Assembly (NCBI GenBank): GCA_027618475.1
Contig: JAQCEJ010000011.1
Coordinates: 26,234 to 90,233, forward strand
Length of the DNA stretch: 64,000 nt
Direction: 5' to 3'
Origin: Planctomycetota bacterium
Lineage (GTDB): Bacteria; Planctomycetota; Planctomycetia; Planctomycetales; Planctomycetaceae
Within the stretch, counting starts at the first letter, position 1. Each line of letters starts with the position of its first letter. Under the pieces are notes generated by a model. The model saw only the letters and a program-made list of their open reading frames with translations, was not told the DNA's origin and did no database searches. Of this stretch, positions 16,966 to 24,676 are shown piece after piece. The position numbers and the translations under genes are program-made.

Positions 16966-17955
16966 GTGTACGAGAAGATTCGCATTACGACCGGTGCCCG
17001 CCTTCACTTTGGATTTCTCGCTTATCCACAGGGGATGGGAAGAGCGTACGGCGGACTCGGCGTGATGATTGAACGTCCCGGTTATCAACTGACCGTTCGA
17101 CGTGCCTTGCAGAACGACGCTACTTCGGTGTCTGTGTCGAACGATTGCGCATCGTCAACTGTGCTTGATCGCATAAAATATTGGTACGAGAGGTATCAGA
17201 TATCCGCCAGAAGTCCGATCGAGAATTTCGAGATTGTGGTAGAAAACATCATTCCACCTCATCGGGGACTCGGTTCGGGAACGCAAGGAGCACTCGCCGT
17301 CGCACAAGCGATTTCGTTTCTTACGGGAGAGCGATCCGCTTCGGTCATGTCACTCGCAAAACGAGTTGGCCGGGGCGCGCGTTCGGCTGTTGGAATTCAC
17401 GGATTTCATCGCGGCGGTTTATTGATTGACGGTGGCAAGAACGAATCCAATGAGATTGGAAAACTGCTGATTCGTGAGGAGTTTCCTCATGAATGGCGGT
17501 TCGTACTGGTTGCTCCCTCGACAACCGAAGGGTATTCCGGCCACGCCGAGCTTCAGGCCTTCGCACAACTTCCGCCGATGCCCGAGTCGCTGACCGAGCG
17601 GTTGAGTCGCCTGGTGTTGCTGGAACTCCTTCCCGCTGTGCAGGAACGGGATGTTGATCGGTTTTCTGCCGCCATCGGCGATTATGGTGATATCGTGGGA
17701 GGGCATTTTGCACCGTTGCAGGGAGGAATCTTTGCAAGCTCCCGAATGGCAGAACTGGCGGCTGAATTGCGGCGTGATGGTATCGCCGGTATCGCTCAAT
17801 CGTCATGGGGGCCGACGATCGCTATACTTTGCGCAAATTCCCAGTCTGCCGAAGATTTGAGCAACCGGATTCGCGGCAACACACTTTATTCAGACTGCGA
17901 CATCCTGATAACACAGGGGATGAATAGCGGCGCGATTCTGGAATTTGAGGAATAG
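16966..17955 (+). CDS. mptG: Beta-ribofuranosylaminobenzene 5'-phosphate synthase
   Basis: A 329-residue protein from the GTG at 16966, preceded by AGAGGTG; the track start at 16849 would overlap DUF447 by more than 100 bases and is rejected. ITTGARLHFGFLAYPQGMGRAYGGLGVMI is the characteristic start of beta-RFAP synthases, and PPHRGLGSGTQGALAVAQAI (residues 97-116) is the GHMP-kinase-like phosphate-binding loop. The enzyme joins PRPP to 4-hydroxybenzoate or p-aminobenzoate with decarboxylation, the first committed step of methanopterin biosynthesis. Together with fae and mtdB it shows that this organism makes and uses an H4MPT-type cofactor. Confidence 0.92.
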   Translation: MYEKIRITTGARLHFGFLAYPQGMGRAYGGLGVMIERPGYQLTVRRALQNDATSVSVSNDCASSTVLDRIKYWYERYQISARSPIENFEIVVENIIPPHRGLGSGTQGALAVAQAISFLTGERSASVMSLAKRVGRGARSAVGIHGFHRGGLLIDGGKNESNEIGKLLIREEFPHEWRFVLVAPSTTEGYSGHAELQAFAQLPPMPESLTERLSRLVLLELLPAVQERDVDRFSAAIGDYGDIVGGHFAPLQGGIFASSRMAELAAELRRDGIAGIAQSSWGPTIAILCANSQSAEDLSNRIRGNTLYSDCDILITQGMNSGAILEFEE

Positions 17956-18403
17956 TTTCCGTCGGGTCGGTGCTGGTACCTGTTTTATAGCAAGGGGTTG
18001 CGTGTAGGGATGTGTTGTTGGATTTCTCCGCCAAGTCGTTTTTCAGTGATGGAAGCGAGTGAAGATCTTACGGAATGTCGCGTGGTCACTTCATCGAAAC
18101 GACAATCATCACGTAGGCGTTTTCGTAATTCTTCGGTGAATTCACGTTGACGATCTCGGTGGGAGCAATGAATAATGTCCTGCGACGCGTTGAAGTCACG
18201 CGGACAGTTGTTAAAGTAAGATGAGAGAACGGTCGAGTTTCGAATAGGGGTTTGATTTCCTGCTCGTATCGTTGCTTTAGTTAGAACTGGTTTCATAACC
18301 CGGTTGGCGACTGAAGAATCGTCCAAATTGTCCGGAATTATCCGCCGTCCAGAGGGTTATGAAACTGCTTGTAGAAGAGTTTGTCTTCCAGAAGATAATG
18401 TCC
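17956..18403. other. Intergenic region with a repeat element
   Basis: About 450 bases between mptG and the third DUF1501 gene. The minus-strand ORF 17985-18326 (113 aa) resembles no family I recognise and has a composition unlike its neighbours, so I do not call it. The right part holds the inverted-arm repeat at 18289-18366. No promoter or tRNA is evident. Confidence 0.4.
18289..18366 (+). repeat. Inverted-arm dispersed repeat, copy A
   Basis: The left arm GGTTTCATAACCCGGTTGG is followed by CGAC, and the right arm, read on the minus strand, is GTTTCATAACCCTCTGGACG. The arms share GTTTCATAACCC and face each other, giving an element of about 78 bases able to fold. The same two arm types occur at 47517-47598 in reverse orientation, and the left arm alone at 35440-35463. 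The right arm supplies the ATG at 18359 that the ORF track took as the DUF1501 start. Confidence 0.7.
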
Positions 18404-19618
18404 ATGTCTCCTCCTGCCCCGGATCAGGGATACACCAGTTCGGTATCGCGGCGTGATTTTCTTCGCGTCGGCGGACTCGGCGTTGTCAGTCTGTCGGTGG
18501 GCGAAAAGTCGAGTGGAGCGGCTTCTTCTGCCGCCATCGCAGGAAAGAATGTGATCTTTCTGTTGATGTCCGGCGGGCCGAGCCACATTGAAACGTTCGA
18601 TCCCAAGCCCGAAGCGCCGACCTATATCCGGGGGCCAGTGAAAGCGATTTCAACGGCGCTCCCGGGTGTCTATCTCAGTGAAGGCTTACCGCGCATTGCC
18701 GAACGACTCGATCGTTGTACGCTCATACGGTCGCTCTGGCATCATGCCGCTCCCCTGCACGAAACAAGTATGCAATTGCTGATGACAGGCCGATTGGCAG
18801 GTCGGGGCGTCCGTCCTCCCAGCTATCAAACTGTTTTCACGCGCGAATACCGTTTGACGAGTCAGGAACTCGGTTTATCGTCTTCCGGGTTTCCCACGGT
18901 GGTATTATCGCCTCCAACCAAACCCGAGCCACATCGTGCCACATTTTATCGTGGTGAAACGGGGGGTGACTGGGGAAACGATTTTACGCCGCATCACGAA
19001 GTGTTGGCCTGTGAAGGATCGCGGTTCGAACACGAAGTTTTACAGAATGAACCGGAAATTCTACGTCGATTGTATGGTTATTCTCATTGTGGCGCGATGT
19101 GCCTTCGTGCCCGGCAGTTGATCGAACAAGGGAGCCGTTGTGTCACGGTTCATCTCTACCCGCCACAGCCAAAAGCGTTAAGCTGGGATTGCCACGGCAG
19201 CGAATCATCGGCTCCGGGGATCGTCACCGATTACCGCGATACGATCTGTCCGGAATTCGATCGTGCCTATGCGGCGTTAATTGACGACCTGGATCAACGC
19301 GGATTGCTCGACAAGACATTGGTTATTGCCACAGGTGAGTTTGGGCGGTCCCCGCGTATCAATCCACAGGGGGGCCGCGAGCACTGGCCGCGCGTCTGGT
19401 CGGCGATTCTCGCCGGCGGAAACCTTCCCGAAGGACGAGTTGTCGGTGCGAGCGATTCTCAGGCTGCCGAACCGATTGATCGCCCGGTTCATATCAGCGA
19501 ACTGGTGGCGTCGATCTACCATCAGTTCAACGTCGATCCTACTCGACAGTGGACAACGCCGACGGGCAGTTCGCTCGCTCTTGTCGACGCCTCACCGATT
19601 GCCGAATTGAATGCGTAA
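18404..19618 (+). CDS. DUF1501 family protein
   Basis: About 404 residues from the ATG at 18404, which has AGAAG at suitable spacing; the ATG at 18398 is also possible, while 18359 lies inside a repeat element. The N-terminus SVSRRDFLRVGGLGVVSLSVG resembles a Tat signal. Family signatures are NVIFLLMSGGPSHIETFDPKPE, TLIRSLWHHAAPLHE, RCVTVHLYP and LVIATGEFGRSPRINPQGGREHWP. It has no DUF1549/DUF1553 neighbour and is the third DUF1501 paralogue in the window. The C-terminus is shorter than in the copy at 1362. The function is unproven. Confidence 0.88.
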   Translation: MSPPAPDQGYTSSVSRRDFLRVGGLGVVSLSVGEKSSGAASSAAIAGKNVIFLLMSGGPSHIETFDPKPEAPTYIRGPVKAISTALPGVYLSEGLPRIAERLDRCTLIRSLWHHAAPLHETSMQLLMTGRLAGRGVRPPSYQTVFTREYRLTSQELGLSSSGFPTVVLSPPTKPEPHRATFYRGETGGDWGNDFTPHHEVLACEGSRFEHEVLQNEPEILRRLYGYSHCGAMCLRARQLIEQGSRCVTVHLYPPQPKALSWDCHGSESSAPGIVTDYRDTICPEFDRAYAALIDDLDQRGLLDKTLVIATGEFGRSPRINPQGGREHWPRVWSAILAGGNLPEGRVVGASDSQAAEPIDRPVHISELVASIYHQFNVDPTRQWTTPTGSSLALVDASPIAELNA

Positions 19619-19805
19619 TTCGGGATAAGTCCGTCGTCCATTTTCTGCCGGCCGTTTTTACGGTTGGCGTTGATGCTTCACTCGTCCCTGGTGTGTCTGA
19701 ATTCAGGGATTTGTTGCCTTTCGCGATCGTATCTGCACATGATGTCGTTGCCTCCTGTTTGATCGCCATCAATTACGGACAGGTGCCGAACAGGTGCCAG
19801 TGTTC

Positions 19806-21314
19806 ATGCTGACTTCGTCGATTATTGAAACGATTGAATCGCTCATGCGGAATTATTTTATCGATTCTCCGTCAACCCTTCTGTTCCTTGCTCACATAAC
19901 GATTGTCGTCGGGCTCTCGATCAGAGTCATTATGAAACGACCGGCGACCGGTGTCGCTTTGGCATGGTTGCTGATTATCGGTGGGGCTCCCTTCGTGGGG
20001 GGAGTGATTTATCTGTTGATGGGGGAACGGCGCATCAGCCATCAACGGCTTGTGGCCATCGGAAAATCCCGTCACGACCGGCGACAGATTGCCCAACACG
20101 CCATTGATGCGGGATTGACGGCGGTTGATTGGGATCGACACACTCCTGCTACGTTTCAGATGAACCAACTCGGGCTGGCGCTCGTCGGTATTCCCACCGT
20201 TCGAGGAAACCAGTTCGCGTTGTTCTCAGATACGGAAGATATCCTGCGCCGTCTGGCTGACGACATTGATGCCGCCCAACAATGTGTGTTGATGGAGTTC
20301 TACATCTGGAATGAAGGGGGGCTCGCCGATGATGTGCTCGCTGCCGTCATGCGAGCGGCTCGTCGCGGCGTTCAGTGTTGTCTGCTGATTGATGCTCTGG
20401 GGGCGCGACCGTGGTGGAAAGGAAAACAGCCGCAGCAATTGCGAGAGGCGGGGGTCGAAATTCGTCCGGCGCTTCCGGTCGGGTTGTCGCGGGCTTTTTA
20501 TGGACGAACCGATTTACGCCTGCACCGAAAGATCGTTGTGATCGACAGCAAAATTGCCTGGACCGGCAGCATGAATCTCGTTGACCCCCGATACTTCAAA
20601 CAAGGGGCAGGAGTCGGAGAATGGGTCGATGCCATGGTTCGTCTCGAAGGTTCAGTCGTCGTCCCGCTTGCGGGAATTCTCATCAGCGATTGGAGCCTTG
20701 AAACCGACGAAACCATCAATGAACTTATCGCTCGATTCGAGCTGCGATTGGCGGAACCGATCGGTTCGGTTGATATTCAGGTTATTCCTTCCGGTCCGGG
20801 GCAGACGATCGACGGACTCTTGCAGATGCTGGTCGCATTGATCAACTCGGCGGAGAAGGAAGTGACGTTGACGACACCGTATCTGGTGCCGGATGAGTCG
20901 CTCTTGCGCGCTCTGCGGGGTGCCGCGGGCCGGGGTGTGAAAGTTCGATTGATCGTTCCCGAAAAGGTCGATTCGTTACTGACGCGATATGCCAGTCGTT
21001 CGTATTACGACGACCTGCTGGAGGTCGGTATCGAAATCTACCTCTTTCATGCCGGGTTGTTGCATACGAAATCAATTGTCGTGGATGGACAACGCGCCAT
21101 GTTCGGCACCGTCAATCTCGACATGCGAAGCATCTGGCTGAACTACGAAGTCGTGCTATTCGTTTACGATCAGAATTTTGCGATGGATGTGAAGCGGCTG
21201 CAACACGATTATATCGAGCAGTCGAATCGGCTGGATCCGCAGTTGTGGGCCAAGCGGGGCTTTCGAGACCGACTGGCGGAAAATACGCTTCGACTTTTCA
21301 GCCCGCTGCTCTGA
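19806..21314 (+). CDS. cls: Cardiolipin synthase (phospholipase D family)
   Basis: About 502 residues from the ATG at 19806, with AGGTG 9 bases upstream; GTG 19794 is an alternative. Two N-terminal membrane segments (about 23-42 and 49-72) precede two PLD domains. The HKD motifs are H240-x-K242 in LHRKIVVIDSKIAWTGSMN and H420-x-K422 in LLHTKSIVVDGQ, each followed by the expected Asp and G(S/T)xN. This is the layout of bacterial Cls, which condenses two phosphatidylglycerol molecules to cardiolipin at the inner membrane. It converges with the minus-strand gene at 21367. Confidence 0.93.
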   Translation: MLTSSIIETIESLMRNYFIDSPSTLLFLAHITIVVGLSIRVIMKRPATGVALAWLLIIGGAPFVGGVIYLLMGERRISHQRLVAIGKSRHDRRQIAQHAIDAGLTAVDWDRHTPATFQMNQLGLALVGIPTVRGNQFALFSDTEDILRRLADDIDAAQQCVLMEFYIWNEGGLADDVLAAVMRAARRGVQCCLLIDALGARPWWKGKQPQQLREAGVEIRPALPVGLSRAFYGRTDLRLHRKIVVIDSKIAWTGSMNLVDPRYFKQGAGVGEWVDAMVRLEGSVVVPLAGILISDWSLETDETINELIARFELRLAEPIGSVDIQVIPSGPGQTIDGLLQMLVALINSAEKEVTLTTPYLVPDESLLRALRGAAGRGVKVRLIVPEKVDSLLTRYASRSYYDDLLEVGIEIYLFHAGLLHTKSIVVDGQRAMFGTVNLDMRSIWLNYEVVLFVYDQNFAMDVKRLQHDYIEQSNRLDPQLWAKRGFRDRLAENTLRLFSPLL

Positions 21315-21366
21315 CGCGAACGAAGAATTGAGTTGCAGCAGTGCGCTGCACATCAGCCATTCTTAC

Positions 21367-21981
21367 TCAGGCGGCCTGAGACGACGGACCTTCACCATAG
21401 AGTTCGAGCACACGATCGATCTCGCTGACGGTTCGCTCCATACAGCGAGCGATTTCATCGGCCCGGAAACCCGCCTGGTGCAGATAGACGATCATCTGCC
21501 TCTGTTCGACCGATAAATGAAAGGGCAACATCGGGCTGCCGGCCTGCGATGAATCGTCGAGCGATTGGTGGGAAGGGGCGATCCGCGTCAGCGAAATAAT
21601 ATCGGGCGAGATATCGCTCGATGACGCAAATTGATCTTTATTCGCCTGCGTCCGTTCGAGGAGTTCTTCGAGGCGATCGGTTTCGCGTTGTGCTTCGACC
21701 ATCAATTGATCGAGTATCGCCAGGCGCGATTCGATTCGACCTTCAACTTCGCGACTGTAGTCGTACAATCGTACCTCCAATTTCTGCAGAAACTGATGCT
21801 GAGACTGTACCGCCTCGGTGCGGTCGCGGGCGGCTTCTGCAATTGTATTTGATTTCGACCTCCGACGAGTTCGCCAGAGTGCAAACAACGCCACGGCAAG
21901 AAACAACACGCCCACGCGAATCATCATTCCCCCATCACCAATATTGTCAGCGGCGAGCGTTTGTGTGAAAAAGTGAATCAT
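21367..21981 (-). CDS. Membrane-anchored coiled-coil protein, unknown function
   Basis: A 204-residue protein. One membrane segment lies at about residues 20-36 (MIRVGVLFLAVALFALW), followed by RTRRRSK. A long coiled coil (about 45-115; EAVQSQHQFLQKLEVRLYDY, ETDRLEELLERTQANKDQ) comes next. The C-terminus, HLSVEQRQMIVYLHQAGFRADEIARCMERTVSEIDRVLELYG, looks like a helix-turn-helix resembling sigma-type or DUF6115-like tails. A DNA- or protein-binding role of the tail is inference. It is 26 bases downstream of larC on the same strand, so possibly co-transcribed. No good Shine-Dalgarno site is seen. Confidence 0.7.
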   Translation of the reverse strand: MIHFFTQTLAADNIGDGGMMIRVGVLFLAVALFALWRTRRRSKSNTIAEAARDRTEAVQSQHQFLQKLEVRLYDYSREVEGRIESRLAILDQLMVEAQRETDRLEELLERTQANKDQFASSSDISPDIISLTRIAPSHQSLDDSSQAGSPMLPFHLSVEQRQMIVYLHQAGFRADEIARCMERTVSEIDRVLELYGEGPSSQAA

Positions 21982-22007
21982 TGAATCTGCCAGGAGTTAA
22001 ATTCGAG

Positions 22008-23318
22008 TTATGAATGATCATGATCATGCCCGTCATGATCGTGGTCGTGCCGATAATCATGTTCGAATGCAGGCGTTTCATGTACCGGCGGTTTGATGTT
22101 GGGTACGATCTGAGGCGATGTGCTCATCAATTCTGACACGGCGTCGTCAGACAGTTGTAAAAAAGCCTGTTCAGCGGCACGATAGACGGTCCAGAGTGGA
22201 ATGTTCTGTGCCTCCGCAACGCGGGCACACTCTTCATATTCGGGAACGAACAACGGTTTGCCACCGTTTCGCCAACCGAGTTTTCCCTGCACTGTCCCCC
22301 ACTCCGTCGTCACGCGATGTACCGATCTGGCACGCTTTGAGCGTTGCACCATCGAACGGCGCAAGCCGAAAGTTTTTGTCTCGTCGAAAATGATCGACTC
22401 GAGACGATCGACATGTGCCGCATCGCCAAGAACGCACAACATGACACCGGGTCGTTCTTTTTTCATTTGAATCGGAATGGTGTAGACATCGAGCGCACCG
22501 GCGGCGAACAGCTTCTGTTTTGTGTAACCGACAATTTCGCCGCTAATGTCGTCGAGATTTGTCTCGATAAGGACAATCTGATCGGCATCTTCGCTGAGAC
22601 GACCGGTCCCGACAAATAATCTCAGCAGATTAGCTCGTTCTTTGAATTCTTTTGTACCGGCACCGTAACCGATGGATTCAATCGTCATCTCGGGTAACGA
22701 ACTGAAGCGATCGACAAGCGTGGCGACAATCGCGGCCCCGGTGGGAGTGGTTAGTTCGCTTTCGATCGGCACGTCAGCCAACGGAATTCCTTTGAGTAAC
22801 TCCGCCGTACCTGGAGCGGGAATGGGACAAATGCCGTGAGCGATGCGGATGACCCCTTGCCCCGTGGGAATCGGACTTGCGTAAATTTGCTCGACACCCA
22901 GCAGATCGAATCCGATCGCGGCACCGATAATATCGACAATCGAATCGACGGCCCCGACTTCATGAAAGTGCACATGAGCGATAGTCGAACCGTGTACCTT
23001 CGCCTCGGCCGCAGCCACCGCAAAAAAGATTCTGCGAGCGAGCTCTTTTTGATTCGCAGTGATCGCATCAGCACGATCGATGAGTTCAAGTATCTCTTTG
23101 AGGCCGCGATGTACGTGCTGAGGCGGATAAACGACTTTGACATGTACACCGCGAAACGCACCGCGCATGACCGTTTCAACATCGAGACGCACGTCGGCGA
23201 GTCCCAGCGAATCGATACCGGCGCGCAGCGTCTCAAGATCGACACCGGCGTCGATCAACGCCGCCAGCGTCATGTCACCGCTGATGCCTGTCGGGCAATC
23301 GAGATAGGCAATACGCAC
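22008..23318 (-). CDS. larC: Nickel-pincer cofactor biosynthesis protein LarC
   Basis: About 436 residues from the GTG at 23318, which gives the family-like start RIAYLDCPTGISGDMTLAALIDAG and has GGTGG 6 bases upstream; the track uses a GTG two codons earlier. It covers the whole DUF111/LarC family: AHVHFHEVGAVDSIVDIIGAAIG, ASPIPTGQGVIRIAHGICPIPAPGTAELLKG, LTTPTGAAIVATLVD and IETNLDDISGEIVGY. LarC inserts nickel into the pyridinium dithiocarboxylate precursor of the nickel-pincer cofactor, using CTP. It is one continuous frame, whereas some bacteria split it as larC1/larC2. The C-terminus ends in HDYRHDHDHDGHDHDHS, a metal-binding tail. No larA, larB or larE lies in the window. Confidence 0.92.
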   Translation of the reverse strand: MRIAYLDCPTGISGDMTLAALIDAGVDLETLRAGIDSLGLADVRLDVETVMRGAFRGVHVKVVYPPQHVHRGLKEILELIDRADAITANQKELARRIFFAVAAAEAKVHGSTIAHVHFHEVGAVDSIVDIIGAAIGFDLLGVEQIYASPIPTGQGVIRIAHGICPIPAPGTAELLKGIPLADVPIESELTTPTGAAIVATLVDRFSSLPEMTIESIGYGAGTKEFKERANLLRLFVGTGRLSEDADQIVLIETNLDDISGEIVGYTKQKLFAAGALDVYTIPIQMKKERPGVMLCVLGDAAHVDRLESIIFDETKTFGLRRSMVQRSKRARSVHRVTTEWGTVQGKLGWRNGGKPLFVPEYEECARVAEAQNIPLWTVYRAAEQAFLQLSDDAVSELMSTSPQIVPNIKPPVHETPAFEHDYRHDHDHDGHDHDHS

Positions 23319-23453
23319 GAACACCCACCGAACTGAAAGGAACGTTCCGCCGCGTCACAAACCCTCGAAAAACCAGCGGTGGAAAGATCGCGCAATCTTA
23401 ATCGTGATGCGACATTCGACCAAGAGCAATCGAGTAGCATCCCCCCAGCCACA

Positions 23454-24278
23454 CTATTTTACCGGTCCCTGCTGGCGGGCGAGCGCGATAATTTCGGCGG
23501 TCGAACCAGGCGTTTTTGCCGTCCCACCCCCTGTGGCTGAATCGGATTGGGGAGCTTCAGCGACCGCTTCCTCGACAGGAGCAGCTTCTGCCGCCGTTTC
23601 TTCTTCAACTTCAACTGGTGTGGGGGCTTCGACCTTGGGGGACGTTGCTTTGGCTCCGCCGCTTCCCGCGGCACCTTGCTGACGCGCGAGTTCGAGAGGT
23701 GAGAGTTTCTTGCCCGTTGGCGCAGCTGGTTTCGATGCGGCTGGAGCATCACTCGTGGGAGAGGCTTTCGCGGCACCGGCGGCACCTTGTTGGCGCGCCA
23801 ATTCCAACGGTGATAGTTTTTTCTGCGCCGGAACTGCGGACTCGGCTTTAGCAGCGGGAGGCTTCGCCGTTCCTGCTGCTCCCTGTTGACGGGCCATTTC
23901 TAAAGGAGAAAGTTTTTTACCGGAGGCAGGCGCGGCTGCACCCGCAGCCCCTTGTGCGCGGGCCATTTCGAGAGGACTTTTACCTGCCGGCTTGGCAGCC
24001 GGTTTTTTATCCGCAACCGGAGTCTTTGCTTTTTCTTGTGTGGCTTCTTTTTTGCTGACCGGAGCCGTCACGACTTTGAGAAATGAGGGATCGATATCGT
24101 ACCAGCCGATATCTTCACTCCCGTCAAACTCGACAAGCGCGCGTCCGCTCATATTGACGGTCTTGACTTTGCCGGTTTTCCCTTGAAAGCGACGCAACTC
24201 GGCAACACCTTCTTGAACGATGACGTACCGATCGGTCAACTCTTTTTTCAGCGTCTCAGCCTGAGCAAACGTAATCAT
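23454..24278 (-). CDS. Repeat protein with SPLE(M/L)ARQQG motifs
   Basis: A 274-residue protein of unknown function. Residues about 1-72 form a small domain resembling an SH3/KOW-like fold (GKTGKVKTVNMSGRALVEFDGSEDIGWYDI). The rest is Ala/Pro/Lys-rich and probably disordered, carrying four copies of a short motif: SPLEMARAQGAAG (101-113), KLSPLEMARQQGAAG (122-136), KLSPLELARQQGAAG (154-168) and KLSPLELARQQGAAG (191-205), plus a degenerate ALARQQG at the C-terminus. The copies use different codons, which suggests selection on the peptide rather than recent DNA duplication. There is no signal peptide, so it is probably cytoplasmic. The motifs might be docking sites for a partner. Confidence 0.72.
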   Translation of the reverse strand: MITFAQAETLKKELTDRYVIVQEGVAELRRFQGKTGKVKTVNMSGRALVEFDGSEDIGWYDIDPSFLKVVTAPVSKKEATQEKAKTPVADKKPAAKPAGKSPLEMARAQGAAGAAAPASGKKLSPLEMARQQGAAGTAKPPAAKAESAVPAQKKLSPLELARQQGAAGAAKASPTSDAPAASKPAAPTGKKLSPLELARQQGAAGSGGAKATSPKVEAPTPVEVEEETAAEAAPVEEAVAEAPQSDSATGGGTAKTPGSTAEIIALARQQGPVK

Positions 24279-24676
24279 TCTGTCCGGATCTCTATACGAA
24301 ACTGTTGATAGATTTTTATGGTTTCACGCTACTGTGAATGGCCTCAGCCGATCCATTGTCCTGTGAGGTCAAACAGATCAAAGTGTCGCAAATACCTTGC
24401 TGACCCTCTTCCCTGCCGAAAAGCCATCGCGAACAGGGAGATTCTGTTCCAAAAGCGGTATCAAATCAAGGGCCGGACATCGAAAACCATTGTGTTTACG
24501 TCAATCTCAGATGAAATCAACCCGTGAAGTGATCACGGGGTACCCGTAGACCTGTTTTTTTGCATTACCTGTCCAGCTTTGTTATTCTTGATGGCGAGGG
24601 GACTCCGCCGGTCTTTATCTCTTTCTCCCCAAACGATTTCAAAAAACTCATTGCTGGGAATACGGGAATCGAGTCC
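24279..24676. other. Intergenic region, divergent, nothing clear
   Basis: About 400 bases between the divergent repeat-protein gene and the DUF1570 gene. The first 39 codons of track ORF 24560 extend into it but have no coding features. A short GGGGTACCC hairpin followed by a run of seven T lies at 24537-24560; no plus-strand gene upstream needs a terminator there. Confidence 0.35.

Noticed and set aside
17985-18326. 113-aa minus-strand ORF between mptG and DUF1501
   Set aside because: No family resemblance, overlaps the repeat element, no ribosome-binding site; could be a remnant, but nothing supports a call.
24537-24560. Small hairpin followed by T7
   Set aside because: Looks like a terminator on the plus strand, but no plus-strand gene ends upstream.
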